DNA of 64,000 nt from BD2-11 sp965115885 (GCA_965115885.1 OZ220479.1:1240001-1304000); one strand, 5' to 3'; shown: positions 8,798 through 18,160, counted from the stretch's first letter. Notes: generated from the letters alone by a model not told the origin. Made by a program: numbers and translations.

Positions 8798-11700
8798 GGC
8801 GAAGAGAGAGACCGTGCCGGAACGGTTCCACGTCCCGGACGCGCCCTGTCTCACTTCCACGGCGACGGTCATCGCCTTCAGCAACTCGGCTCTGGCGTCG
8901 GGGTCCGTGAGCGACGCGTCGGTGCCGTCCACCCGGCTCAGGCTTCGCCCGTCCACGGCGGTTCTCGAACCGGTCACCAACCTCCCCGATCTGATCACGT
9001 AGGGAGTTGAGAGCACGTACCAGTTTCCGTCGCCGAGCCGCGCCACGACTCGCAATTGCGATCTTCCGTTCACTCGCGACGTCCGCCAGCCGAAGGAAAT
9101 CGAATCGCCGCGCGCCGTGCGCGAGGCCGTCACCCGGTCGGCCTCCGGGTCGATCGCGGCGACCGCGACCGGAGCGGAGAAGACCGAGTCCGCGGGCTGC
9201 GAGGACGCGTCGAGCGACTGGGACTTGATCCGGATCTGGAACGCGGCGTCCGTGGCGCCGGTCGCCAGCCCGGAGAAGTCGCTCTGGGCAAGCGTTCGGC
9301 TCATCAGGGTGTCGGCCGCGGCGGCGACCCAGGCGCCGCGGTCCGTCCAGGCGCCGCCGCCGAAACGGGTCTGGACCCGGTAGCGCGCGCTTGTGTATCC
9401 GGAGGTCTTCCACGCCACATGGAAAGCGTCGTTGTAGATCGCGCCGCCGCCGACGCCCGTCGTCGAATCGCGCACCGCGCCGACGTCCCGGGCCGCATAG
9501 GCCTCGTCCGTGGCCGAGAGGGAAGCCGTGCCGGAGCGGTTCCAAGTTCCGGACGCGCCCTGCCTCATCTCCACGGCGGCGCTCACCCCTTTCAGCAGCT
9601 CGATCCTGGCTCGGAGACCGGAGAGCGGCGCGTCGGTGCCGTCCGCCCGGGTCAGGGTCCGCCCGGCCACGGCGACGGTCGCGCCGGCCACCAAGCTCCC
9701 CGAGGAGAGGACGGGATAGGCGGAGACCACGTACCAATGTCCGTCGGCGAGCCGCACCACGACCCGCTGCTGCGATCTGCCGTTCACCCGCGATCCCGGA
9801 GGACTCGGCCGCCAGCCGAAGGAGATCGAGTCGTCGCTCGCCGTGCGCGAGACCGTCATTTCGTCGGCCGTCGGGTCGATCGCGGGCACCGCAACCGAGT
9901 CGGAGTGGACGGAGTCGGCGGGTTGCGAGGATCCGTCGAGCGTCTGGGCCTTGACCCGAACCTGGAACGCGGCGTCCGTGGCGCCGGTCGCCAAGTCGGA
10001 GAAGTCGCTCTGGGCGAGCGTTCGGCTCATCAGGGTGTCGGCCGCGGCGGCGACCCAGGCGCCGCGGTCCGTCCAGGCGCCCGTGCCGAACCGGGTCTGG
10101 ACCCGGTAGCGCGCGTTCCGGTATCCGGTGGTCTTCCACGCGACCCGGAAAGCGTCGTTGTAGATCACGCCGCCGCCGGCGGCCGTCGTCGTGTCGCGCG
10201 CCGCATCGACGTCCCGGGCTCCGTAGGCCTCGCCCGCGGCGGCGAGGAAGACCGTGTCGGAGCGGTTCCAGCTCCCGGAGGAGCCCTGCCGCATCTCCAC
10301 GGCGACGGTCATGTCCTTCAGCAGCTCGGCTCTGGCTCGGGGATCGGCGAGCGGCGCGTCGGTGCCGTCCGCCCGGGTCAGGGTCCGCCCGGCCACGGCG
10401 ACCCTCGCGCCGGTCGTCAATCTCCCGGAAGAGATCACGGCGGGGGCGGAGATCGCGTACCAGTGTCCGTCGGCGAGCCGCGCCACGATCCGCTGGCTCG
10501 ATCTGCCGTTCACGAGCCTGCCCGGAGGATTCGGCCGCCAGCCGAAGGAGATCGAATCGTCGCCCGCCGTGCGCGAGACCGTCACCCGGTCGGCCTCCGG
10601 ATCGATCGCGGCGACCGCGACCGGGGTGGAGTAGACCGAGTCCGCGGGCTGCGAGGACGCGTCGAGCACTCGGGCTTTGATCCGGACTTGGAACGCGGCG
10701 TCCGTGGCGCCGGTCGCCAGCCCGGAGAAGTCGCTCTGGGCGAGCGTTCGGCTCATCAGGGTGTCGGCCGCGGCGGCGACCCAGGCGCCGCGGTCCGTCC
10801 AAGCGCCGTCGCCGAACCGGGTCTGGACCCGGTAGCGCACATCCTGATAGCCGGTGGTCTTCCACGCCACGTTGAAAGTGTCGTTGTAGATCGCGCCGCC
10901 GCCGGTGGCCGTCGCCGTGTCGCGCACCGCGCTGACGTCCCGGGCTCCGTAGGTCTCGCTCGCGGCGAGCAGCGAGGCCGTGCCGGAGCGGTTCCAGCTT
11001 CCGGACGCGCCTTGCCTCATCTCCACGGCGGCGCTCACCCCTTTCAGCAGCTCGGTCCTGGCTCGGGGACCGGAGAGCGGCGCGTCGGTGCCGTCCGCCC
11101 GGGTCAGGGTCCGCCCGGCCACGGCGACGGTCGCGCCGACCACCAAGCTCCCCGAGGAGAGGACGGGATAGGCGGAGACCACGTACCAATGTCCGTCGGC
11201 GAGCCGCACCACGACCCGCTGCTGCGATCTGCCGTTCACCCGCGATCCCGGAGGACTCGGCCGCCAGCCGAAGGAGATCGAGTCGTCGCTCGCCGTGCGC
11301 GAGACCGTCATTTCGTCGGCCGTCGGGTCGATCGCGGGCACCGCAACCGAGTCGGAGTGGACGGAGTCGGCGGGTTGCGAGGATCCGTCGAGCGTCTGGG
11401 CCTTGACCCGAACCTGGAACGCGGCGTCCGTGGCGCCGGTCGCCAAGTCGGAGAAGTCGCTCTGGGCGAGCGTTCGGCTCATCAGGGTGTCGGCCGCGGC
11501 GGCGACCCAGGCGCCGCGGTCCGTCCAGGCGCCCGTGCCGAACCGGGTCTGGACCCGGTAGCGCGCGTTCCTGTATCCGGTGGTCTTCCACGCCACCCGG
11601 AAAGCGTCGTTGTAGATCGCGCCGCCGCCGGCGGCCGTCGCCGTGTCGCGCGCCGCATCGACGTCCCGGGCTCCGTAGGCCTCGCCCGCGGCGGCGAGGA

Positions 11701-14700
11701 AGACCGTGTCGGAGCGGTTCCAGCTCCCGGAGGAGCCCTGCCGCATCTCCACGGCGACGGTCATGTCCTTCAGCAGCTCGGCTCTGGCTCGGGGATCGGC
11801 GAGCGGCGCGTCGGTGCCGTCCGCCCGGGTCAGGGTCCGCCCGGCCACGGCGACCCTCGCGCCGGTCGTCAATCTCCCGGAAGAGATCACGGCGGGGGCG
11901 GAGATCGCGTACCAGTGCCCGTCGGCGAGCCGCGCCACGATCCGCTGGCTCGATCTGCCGTTCACGAGCCTGCCCGGAGGATTCGGCCGCCAGCCGAAGG
12001 AGATCGAATCGTCGCCCGCCGTGCGCGAGACCGTCACCCGGTCGGCCTCCGGATCGATCGCGGCGACCGCGACCGGGGTGGAGTAGACCGAGTCCGCGGG
12101 TTGCGAGGACGCGTCGAGCGACTGGGACTTGATCCGGATCTGGAACGCGGCGTCCGTGGCGCCGGTCGCCAGCCCGGAGAAGTCGCTCTGGGCGAGCGTT
12201 CGGCTCATGGAGACGGCGCCCGTGGCGGCGATCCAGGCGCCGCGGTCCGTCCAAGCGCCCGTGCCGAACCGGGTCTGGATCCGGTAGCGCGCGTTCCGGT
12301 ACTCGGTGGTCCTCCACATCACCCGGAAGTCGTCGTTGTAGATCGTCCCGCCGCCGGTGGCCGTCGTCGTGTCGCGCACCGCAACGACGCCCCGGGCCGC
12401 ATAGGTTTCGGGCACGGCGAGCAGGGAGACCGTGTCGGAACGATTCCAGCTCCCGGACGCGCCTTGCCTCATCTCCACGGCGACGGTCATGTCGTCGAGC
12501 AACTCGGCCCTGGCGTCGGAACCGGTGAGCGCGGCGCCGGTGCCGTCGACTCTTCTCAGGGTCCGACCGTCCACGGCGACCTTCGCGTCGGCTACCACCG
12601 CCCCCCGATCGATCACGGGAAGAGAGGCGGCGGGCACGAGCACGTACCAGTTTCCGTCGCCGAGCCGCGTCACGATCCGCTGACTCGATCTGCCGTTCAC
12701 GAGCCTGCCCGGAGGATTCGGCCGCCAGCCGAAGGAGATCGAATCCTCGTCCTCGGTGCGCGAGGCCGTCACCCGGTCGGCCATCGGGTCGATCGCGGCG
12801 ACCGCGGCCGAATCGGAGTGGACGGAATCCACGGGCTGGGAAGATTCGTCGAGCGACTGGGACTTGATCCGAACCTGGAACGCGGCGTCCGTGGCGCCGG
12901 TCGCCAAGTCGGAGAAGTCGCTCTGGACGAGCGCCCGGCTCATGAGAGTGTCGCCCGCAGCGGCGACCCAGGCCCCCCGGTCCGTCCAAGCGCCCGTGCC
13001 GAGCCGGGTCTGGACCCGGTAGCGCGCGTTCGGATATCCGGAGGTCTTCCACGTCACCCGGAAATCGTCGTTGTAGATCGCGCCGCCGCCGTCGGCCGTC
13101 GCCGTGTCGCGCGCCGCGTCGACCTCGGAGGCCGCATACTCGGTCCGCTGGACCGAGACTTGCAACCGGACGAGGCCGACGTTCACGACTTGGCCCGGAG
13201 CGACGTCGACCGTCTTCCGGTATCGAACCGGGACCTCGAAGGCGAAGCCGTCCTTCTCGAACGTCAGCACGTAGCTGCCGAACGGCACGCCGAGCGAGAA
13301 CATTCCCGTCTCGCCCGTGACGACGCTGTCCCGAGCCGGGGTGCCTTCGCCCGCGCCCGCCCGCCTCGCCTTGACCACGACGCCGACCAGGGGTCTGCCG
13401 TTCGAACCCGCCACCCGGCCGGCGATCGTCGCGTTCACGAAGCCGGTGAAGTCGATGCCGGAGATCGACGCGCCGGAGTGGGCGGGCACCTCGATTCTGT
13501 CGGGCACGAAGCTCATGCCGACCTTCGATGCGCGCACCGACGCGGTCTCGCCGATTTTCTTGGCGGCGACGATCGCCGTGTAGGCGCCGTCGGCGCCCGT
13601 CGCGAGCTTGCCCCGGTTCTCGCCGCTCGTGGGCGCGTTCTCCGGGGCCACGAATCCCATGCCGTCGCCGTAGTCCACCTGAATCTCGGCGTCCGCGATC
13701 GGCGCGTTGCTGCCGGAAGCCCGGACCGCACCCTCGACGGTGGCCGTCTCATGGGCGCCCGACAGGACGACGTCGACCCTGATCAGCGCGTTGGCGGCGA
13801 AGGCGACGACCGCGTCGGCGTCCCGGCCGCCATCGGCGGGCGCGGCGTTGACGAAGATTCTGTTCGCGTGCGTCGTGCCTCCGATCCTGCGGGTCTCGCC
13901 GGCGATGCCTTCCAGGACGTAGCGGCCGAACGCGTCGGTCGTCGTCTTCTTCCCGTTGGCCGTCACCGCCGCGCCGTCGCGCGGGAAGCCGTCGATGCCG
14001 GTCACGCGGCCGTAGACGGTCCCCGTGGACGGCGTGACGTCGAGGTGGACGTCGCCTCCGAGCGGGTCGAGCTCGTCCGTGAGCTCCGTCTCGCTGCCCC
14101 TGCCGCCCACCCGGACCCTCCAGCCGTCCGAGGCGTTCGCCTCGTACACGCCCGCGGCGACGCCCTCGAAGCTGAACTGGTGGGTCTCGTCGAGCGCCGC
14201 CGTCGCGGCGAAGTCCCGCGCCGCCGTGGTGAAGCGCCATGCCTCGCCCGCGAGGCTCCTGCCCTCGATCGGCTCCAAGGCGACCGCGACCCCCGGGTTC
14301 TCGGTGACCATCGTGTCCGTTCCGAAGCCGTCGCCTTCGGCGTCCGCCGCGACGCTTCTGCGCCACACCGTCCCGCTCACGGTGTGCGAGGTCACGTAGG
14401 CGAACGATGCGCACTCGTCGTGGCCCTGGGGGCCGGCCGCCTGCAGCGGACAGAGCTCGACCGTGTGGCCGAAGCCGCCCATCGCTCCGAACGCGCTGCC
14501 GACGACGCCGTTGGCTTCCCTGTCCGCGTACGTTAGGAGTTCGTCGGGCTCGAGAAGCACGACGCCCTCCCGGATGCCCGCGGCGCTCTCCTCCGCCCGG
14601 ACCAGGACGGCGAAGTCGGTCGGCACGTGGCGGAAGGCGATCGTTCCGTCCCGTTCGCTCCCGTTCGCCGGATCCCACTGTTCCTTCGCGAAGCGGCGGG

Positions 14701-17095
14701 ATCGGCCCGCGTCGCCGACGTAGCGCAGTTCGACGTCGATCATTCCGGCTGCGGCTCGCACGTCGCCGTCCAGGACGTTGCCGGTGTAGCCCTCGACTTG
14801 GTCCCTCTCGTGGTGCACGTACACCTTCAGCGTCTGGGTCGCGTAGCGCACCCTGAGCGTGTCGGCGGCTCGGGTGCCGACGCGCTCGAGGCCGGTGTGC
14901 GTGTACTCGACCGTTTCCGTCTCGTACTTCTCGCCCCCGTCCAGTTCGTCGTCCTGATCTCCGGCGAGCGCGAAGACGTAGGTCGCGGGGATCGATTCCA
15001 CGGCGGTCGCGAGCATCGCCGTGCCGTCGGCGTCCAGCGTCTTCGGGGCGCCCTCTACCGCGTTTCCGCCCGAGGTGACGCCGATCCTCCAGCCCCCCAG
15101 CGGCTCGCCGCCGCCCCAATCGGTCGCGATCGTGGCGCCGCTGACGAAGACCCCCACATTCCGGTTGACGATGTCGGCGTCGTTGGAGGCCTCGACCGTT
15201 CTGGACCGAGGATCCCACGTCACCGCCTGCCGACCCGCATCCGGATCCACATGGTAGCCGTCGAGGGCGACCGCCGCGTGGACCGTGTTGCCGGTCGCGC
15301 CCGTGCGCGCGACTCGGATCGAGACCGATCCGTCGTCGCCGGTCTCGCCGCCGCCGATCCTGGTCCCGCCCAAGGCGTTCGCGTAGAGATCCACGGTCGC
15401 GCCCGGCAGCGCGTCGCCCCTCGCTCCGCCGATCTTCAACGACACCTTGAAGTCGATCGTGGTGTGCGTGATGCGGAACGGGATCGGCCGCGACGCGGCC
15501 TCGCCGACTCCGAGGTCGATGTCGTAGCCGGCCGCCGGTCCGCCGTACGCGAGGTCCATGGCCGCGAGCGTCGCCGCGATCTCCATGTCGAGCAGCACGA
15601 CCAGCCGGTGCGGACCGTCCCGCAACCCCGTGAACGCGAATCGTCCGTTCGCGTCCGTCGTGTCCACCCGCTGCTCGTTCACTTCGGGACCCACCAGCGC
15701 CACCGGGATGCCGGACTGCGCAAGCGCGCGCTCGCCCTCGTCGAACGCGCCGTTCCTGGCCGCCTCGTCGATGAACAGCGTTCCCGAGACGCTTGCCGTG
15801 CGCGCGTGCTCCCCCTCGAAGTTCACGATCCTCGACTCGTCCTCGCCCAACGTCACGTCCACGCTCGTCGCCTCGAACTCGTACGCCTCGCCCTCCACCC
15901 CGATCGACACCGCGTAGTCGCCCGTCTCCAAGCCCGCGAACGCGTACTGACCGCTCGCGTCCGTCGTCGTCGCCCGCTCCTCGTCCGCGCCCGACAGCGT
16001 CACCTCGACCTCGCTCAATCCCATCCCCTCCACGCTCACGCGGCCGCTGATCCCCGACGTCCGCAACAGCACCCCCGTGAACGAGACCGTCGCCGTCTCG
16101 CCCATCTCCACGCTCACGTCCCGCGACGTCGACGCGAACTCGTGGTCCTGCGCGTCGAAGCCCGAAACGCTCACTCCGTAGGCGCCCGCGCGCAGACCCT
16201 CGAACCGGTGTCGCCCGCCCGCGCCGGTCGCCGCCGTGCGGTTCTCGTTCGCGGGACCGCCGGTCAGCGCAACCGTCGCGCCCTCGAACTCCTCGCCCTC
16301 GACGACCACCCGGACCTCGACCGCCGACGTGCGCACGTAGCGGCCCGTGAAGTCCGCGTTGCCCACCTCGCCCGCCTCGACCTCCACCTCCATCAGCTTC
16401 GTCTCGAACGACACGTCCTCCGGATAGCCCGAAATCTCGACCGTGTACGTCCCCGCGCGAAGTCCCGCGAACGCGAACCCGCCGTCCGTCCCCGTCCGCG
16501 CCGTCTCGCCCGTCGCGTGCGCCCCGCCCAGCGTCGCCGTCACTCCCGCCAGCGTCTCCGGCTGCCCGTCGCCTCCGCTCATCGTCGCGTCCGCCGCCAC
16601 CACCGCTCCCACCACCGCCGACGAACGCACGTACTCCCCCGCGAAGCTCAACCGCACGTTCTCCCCGTCCGTCGCGATCGTCGCCGACTGCGTCGCCTGC
16701 GCGAACGTCGCGTCCTCCGGGTAGCCCGAGATGGTCACCGTGTAGGTTCCGGCCTCGACGTCCGCGAACGAAAAGCCGCCGTCCGCGCCCGTCGTCGCGC
16801 TCGCGCCCGACGACAGCGTCGCCGCGACGCCCGCGGCCGCCGTCCCCTCGATCGTCACCGAGCCGGAGATCGCGCCCGCGGGCGTCGCCGGAGGAAGGGG
16901 ATCCACGGCCGGGGGAGAGTTCGCGTCGCACGCGGCGAGCGCCAGCGCCACCGTCGCCGCGGCGACGAGCTTGAGTCGGAGCACGATGCCGTTCTTGTGC
17001 GGAAGCCGGTCCCGTCGCGTCGGCGACGCGACGAAGAACGAGATCGCGTTGCGGAATCCAAGCGGAATCCGACGAGAGGGGCGTCTTGCGGGCAT
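5720..17095 (-). CDS. Giant repetitive lipoprotein (about 3,790 residues)
   Basis: One uninterrupted frame. ATG 17095 has a GAGG site. A GTG at 16984 would give a compact lipoprotein signal, MLRLKLVAAATVALALAAC, with the lipobox cysteine at residue 19. The longer start adds 37 residues before that signal, so the true start may be the GTG. After the cysteine come several carboxypeptidase-regulatory/Cna-B-like beta modules of about 90 residues (repeating GTYTV.ISGYPED and DGGFAFAGLRAG), then irregular beta-rich segments. The C-terminal two thirds are ten modules of about 240 residues, each containing SFGWRP or a variant, a GHWY/GNWY block, RVDGTDA and WNRS. No catalytic motif or C-terminal anchor is seen. 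It is likely a cell-surface adhesin or scaffold tethered by lipid. Flanking mobile DNA suggests a variable locus. Confidence 0.85.
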   Translation of the reverse strand: MPARRPSRRIPLGFRNAISFFVASPTRRDRLPHKNGIVLRLKLVAAATVALALAACDANSPPAVDPLPPATPAGAISGSVTIEGTAAAGVAATLSSGASATTGADGGFSFADVEAGTYTVTISGYPEDATFAQATQSATIATDGENVRLSFAGEYVRSSAVVGAVVAADATMSGGDGQPETLAGVTATLGGAHATGETARTGTDGGFAFAGLRAGTYTVEISGYPEDVSFETKLMEVEVEAGEVGNADFTGRYVRTSAVEVRVVVEGEEFEGATVALTGGPANENRTAATGAGGRHRFEGLRAGAYGVSVSGFDAQDHEFASTSRDVSVEMGETATVSFTGVLLRTSGISGRVSVEGMGLSEVEVTLSGADEERATTTDASGQYAFAGLETGDYAVSIGVEGEAYEFEATSVDVTLGEDESRIVNFEGEHARTASVSGTLFIDEAARNGAFDEGERALAQSGIPVALVGPEVNEQRVDTTDANGRFAFTGLRDGPHRLVVLLDMEIAATLAAMDLAYGGPAAGYDIDLGVGEAASRPIPFRITHTTIDFKVSLKIGGARGDALPGATVDLYANALGGTRIGGGETGDDGSVSIRVARTGATGNTVHAAVALDGYHVDPDAGRQAVTWDPRSRTVEASNDADIVNRNVGVFVSGATIATDWGGGEPLGGWRIGVTSGGNAVEGAPKTLDADGTAMLATAVESIPATYVFALAGDQDDELDGGEKYETETVEYTHTGLERVGTRAADTLRVRYATQTLKVYVHHERDQVEGYTGNVLDGDVRAAAGMIDVELRYVGDAGRSRRFAKEQWDPANGSERDGTIAFRHVPTDFAVLVRAEESAAGIREGVVLLEPDELLTYADREANGVVGSAFGAMGGFGHTVELCPLQAAGPQGHDECASFAYVTSHTVSGTVWRRSVAADAEGDGFGTDTMVTENPGVAVALEPIEGRSLAGEAWRFTTAARDFAATAALDETHQFSFEGVAAGVYEANASDGWRVRVGGRGSETELTDELDPLGGDVHLDVTPSTGTVYGRVTGIDGFPRDGAAVTANGKKTTTDAFGRYVLEGIAGETRRIGGTTHANRIFVNAAPADGGRDADAVVAFAANALIRVDVVLSGAHETATVEGAVRASGSNAPIADAEIQVDYGDGMGFVAPENAPTSGENRGKLATGADGAYTAIVAAKKIGETASVRASKVGMSFVPDRIEVPAHSGASISGIDFTGFVNATIAGRVAGSNGRPLVGVVVKARRAGAGEGTPARDSVVTGETGMFSLGVPFGSYVLTFEKDGFAFEVPVRYRKTVDVAPGQVVNVGLVRLQVSVQRTEYAASEVDAARDTATADGGGAIYNDDFRVTWKTSGYPNARYRVQTRLGTGAWTDRGAWVAAAGDTLMSRALVQSDFSDLATGATDAAFQVRIKSQSLDESSQPVDSVHSDSAAVAAIDPMADRVTASRTEDEDSISFGWRPNPPGRLVNGRSSQRIVTRLGDGNWYVLVPAASLPVIDRGAVVADAKVAVDGRTLRRVDGTGAALTGSDARAELLDDMTVAVEMRQGASGSWNRSDTVSLLAVPETYAARGVVAVRDTTTATGGGTIYNDDFRVMWRTTEYRNARYRIQTRFGTGAWTDRGAWIAATGAVSMSRTLAQSDFSGLATGATDAAFQIRIKSQSLDASSQPADSVYSTPVAVAAIDPEADRVTVSRTAGDDSISFGWRPNPPGRLVNGRSSQRIVARLADGHWYAISAPAVISSGRLTTGARVAVAGRTLTRADGTDAPLADPRARAELLKDMTVAVEMRQGSSGSWNRSDTVFLAAAGEAYGARDVDAARDTATAAGGGAIYNDAFRVAWKTTGYRNARYRVQTRFGTGAWTDRGAWVAAAADTLMSRTLAQSDFSDLATGATDAAFQVRVKAQTLDGSSQPADSVHSDSVAVPAIDPTADEMTVSRTASDDSISFGWRPSPPGSRVNGRSQQRVVVRLADGHWYVVSAYPVLSSGSLVVGATVAVAGRTLTRADGTDAPLSGPRARTELLKGVSAAVEMRQGASGSWNRSGTASLLAASETYGARDVSAVRDTATATGGGAIYNDTFNVAWKTTGYQDVRYRVQTRFGDGAWTDRGAWVAAAADTLMSRTLAQSDFSGLATGATDAAFQVRIKARVLDASSQPADSVYSTPVAVAAIDPEADRVTVSRTAGDDSISFGWRPNPPGRLVNGRSSQRIVARLADGHWYAISAPAVISSGRLTTGARVAVAGRTLTRADGTDAPLADPRARAELLKDMTVAVEMRQGSSGSWNRSDTVFLAAAGEAYGARDVDAARDTTTAAGGGVIYNDAFRVAWKTTGYRNARYRVQTRFGTGAWTDRGAWVAAAADTLMSRTLAQSDFSDLATGATDAAFQVRVKAQTLDGSSQPADSVHSDSVAVPAIDPTADEMTVSRTASDDSISFGWRPSPPGSRVNGRSQQRVVVRLADGHWYVVSAYPVLSSGSLVAGATVAVAGRTLTRADGTDAPLSGLRARIELLKGVSAAVEMRQGASGTWNRSGTASLSATDEAYAARDVGAVRDSTTGVGGGAIYNDAFHVAWKTSGYTSARYRVQTRFGGGAWTDRGAWVAAAADTLMSRTLAQSDFSGLATGATDAAFQIRIKSQSLDASSQPADSVFSAPVAVAAIDPEADRVTASRTARGDSISFGWRTSRVNGRSQLRVVARLGDGNWYVLSTPYVIRSGRLVTGSRTAVDGRSLSRVDGTDASLTDPDARAELLKAMTVAVEVRQGASGTWNRSGTVSLFAGDETYAARNVGAERLKTTEFGPTYQGDSIGVTWRTSATRNARHRVQARVGAAAWRDIGAWVSASGDTLMGKKLFQSDIAGAGFETGALDAAFQVRIKSQALDGSSRPVDSTFSAPFAVPAIDPMPKGFAARRAVRDNGDPEISTSWGWDEAAGGLVNPRSKQRLVVLLGDGHWYVLWELPTTLPGSYVTAAGAGLAARHLSRDMDRVDGTDAPKPRRELFDEFRIAVEMKHGSGAWNRSNAVHVPAASGTVDSGTFAPREVAAERSFATDATELPMIHSDTVRVTWKAYGDSVPSGYGSASFGVEYRIGAGSWTAAVAAGSVASVGDSAHSLDVTASSGDLARLDNALQIRVKATAAKSGSPDSVLLSSPAPVAAIDPMSVPVAVTVSRIQNNAAINMGLNSGWFPASRRTQLRIVAQLDDGHWYELGLFPIVGTNPNNGKPTRIPNARVQLDGRSPSDPLHLHRLDGTDAPLIGATARAKMRKATTVALEARRVGATWNRSATVALAAETVNTSAFVARNVGAERLKTTAFGPTYQGDSIGVTWRTSATRNARHRIQARIGATAWRDIGAWVSASGDTLMGKKLFQSDIAGAGFETGALDAAFQVRVKSQSLDESSRPVYSALSLPFTVPAIDPMPKGFAARRAVRDNGDPEISTSWSWDEAAGGLVNPRSEQRLVVLLGDGHWYVLWELPVTQPGGYITAAGAGLTASGHLSRTMLRVDGTVAPKTRRELLDEFRIAVEMKHGSGAWNRSNAVHVPAASGTVDSGTFAPREVAAERSFATDATELPMIHSDTVRVTWKAYGDSVPSGYGSASFGVEYRIGAGSWTAAVAAGSVESVGDSAHSLDVTASSGDLARLDNALQIRVKATAAKSGSPDSVLLSSPAPVAAIDPMSVPVAVTVSRIQNNAAINMGLNSGWFPASRRTQLRIVAQLDDGHWYELGLFPIVGTNPNNGKPTRIPNARVQLDGRSPSDPLHLHRLDGTDAPLIGAAARAKMRKATTVALEARRVGATWNRSATVALAAEGS
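9505..12410 (-). repeat. 1,452-bp direct duplication (modules 2-3 and 4-5 of the giant lipoprotein)
   Basis: Near-identical DNA at an offset of 1,452 bases. The block AGCGGTTCCAGCTCCCGG starts at 10261 and again at 11713. 1,452 bases is 484 codons, two modules of 242, so the frame is preserved. It is independent of the 1,539-bp duplication in the same gene. Confidence 0.85.
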
Positions 17096-17098
17096 CTG

Positions 17099-17116
17099 CC
17101 TCGGGGATCTCCGAGG
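17099..17116 (-). promoter_or_regulatory. Leader hairpin covering the ribosome site of the giant lipoprotein gene
   Basis: On the minus strand the leader can fold as CCTCGG-AGATCC-CCGAGG, ending 3 bases before ATG 17095. The 3' arm contains the GAGG that would serve as ribosome site, so folding would hide it. Regulation by this structure is inference, and it matters only if the 17095 start is used. Confidence 0.4.
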
Positions 17117-17152
17117 TTAGGTTAGGTTAGTGTTTAGTGTTAGTGTTAGGGG
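17114..17152 (-). repeat. Short GTTAG/TGTTAG direct repeats upstream of the giant gene
   Basis: On the plus strand, GTTAG occurs in quick succession (three at 5-base spacing, then TGTTTAG, TGTTAG, TGTTAG). The composition is quite unlike the GC-rich surroundings. The repeats lie in the untranslated leader or promoter of the giant lipoprotein gene, where slippage could alter promoter spacing. Confidence 0.6.
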
Positions 17153-17689
17153 TTCTTCTGAATTTGAACGGTCCCGCGTCGAGAGTTGCGCACGGACTTG
17201 TCGGTCTAGCGGCGGGGCCTAGCCCTAGCTGATGCCCCGAAGGGTGGCGTCACGCACTCGGACGGGAGCTTCTCTAGATCCGGAGCCAAGCGACCGACTA
17301 CGCAGGCGAAGGCGGTTTTGATTCGGTGCCGGAGCCGTCGGGCGACGTTCCTTCGATTCCCGAAGATGCAGCCCGCAGAGGGTTGCGGGGTTCCAAACTG
17401 GCGGACTGGCGGACTGGCGGACTGGCGGACTGGCGGACTGGCGGACTGGCGGACTGGCGGACTGGCGGACTGGCGCCTCCGCGAGCCTACGGACCTGCCC
17501 TCGCTCCGGCAAGCTCCAGTCTTGCCCGACGGCGAACGAGCCTGAACGAGAAGGCGGTTTCCAACGGGAGTCGAGCCCCGATCCGAGGCGCTGCGATCAC
17601 GGAACACGATCATGTCGCTCGGCACCGAACGGATCCGCACCCTCGACCAATCCGCGATCTCCCGAACGGCACCGCCGCCGCGGACGACG
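17153..17689. other. Intergenic region without a supported gene
   Basis: About 540 bases between the giant gene leader and a dead transposase. It holds the 8-bp tandem repeat at 17401-17472; otherwise nothing recognised. The frames here are low-complexity products of the repeat. Confidence 0.5.
17401..17472. repeat. Nine perfect tandem copies of the 8-mer GCGGACTG
   Basis: 72 bases of uninterrupted 8-bp repeat, with a partial copy (ACTG) just before. As 8 is not a multiple of 3, it reads through all frames (for example WRTGGLAD repeated). It is too short and spacerless to be a CRISPR. It is a candidate slippage tract. Confidence 0.95.
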
Positions 17690-18160
17690 CGGCGACCGAC
17701 GACCGCGCCGAAGCCTACCGCTCCATCGGCCGGACGCCGGTCCAGTTCAAGTGCCGCCACGACCCCCGAGGCCCGGCGAAGCGCCGCATCGAGAAGGCGA
17801 CCGGCTTCTCCCGAACCCAAGTCGCCCGCCTCCTCGCCCGGCACCGCAAGACCGGCCGTATCCGCGACCGCCGCGGCAAGCCGCCCGCCGAGACCTTCGA
17901 ACGCCGCTACGCCAACCACGACGCCGCCCTGCCCGCCGAAATCGCCGAAGCCTTCGGCCAGCTCTTGTTGGCGGAGCATGTTCCGCGTCTACGGAGACGC
18001 ATGCTTCGAGCGGCTCGCCGACGTCTCCGACGGCCACGTCCACGACATCCGCAAGCGCCGCGTCTACCGCACCGGACGGGTCGCCTGCCGAGGGACCGAG
18101 GCCACGCCCGTGTCCATCGTCGCGCACGACTCCGCCAACCCGGACCCTCCCGTTGCGCCT
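17690..18160 (+). pseudogene. Integrase-type transposase, N-terminal remnant with frameshift
   Basis: The first frame reads KRRIEKATGFSRTQVARLLA, then RRYANHDAALPAEIAEAFGQ. That is the helix-turn-helix and linker of an IS481-like integrase-core transposase. Near 17955-17975 the similarity shifts one frame and continues as FRVYGDACFERLADVSDGHV, then IRKRRVYRTGR and a PTPVSI-like segment. The rve catalytic domain that should follow is absent. The piece is frameshifted and truncated, hence a pseudogene. The family assignment rests on remembered motif order and is moderate. Confidence 0.6.

Noticed and set aside
5319..14536. Very long open frames overlapping the giant lipoprotein gene on both strands (for example 2,577 codons on the minus strand and 1,826 on the plus strand)
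   Set aside because: They mirror the high-GC codon bias and repeats of the true gene, are Arg/Gly/Pro-rich, and have no signal peptide or domain pattern.
17401..17472. CRISPR array
   Set aside because: The unit is 8 bp with no spacers, and no cas genes are seen.
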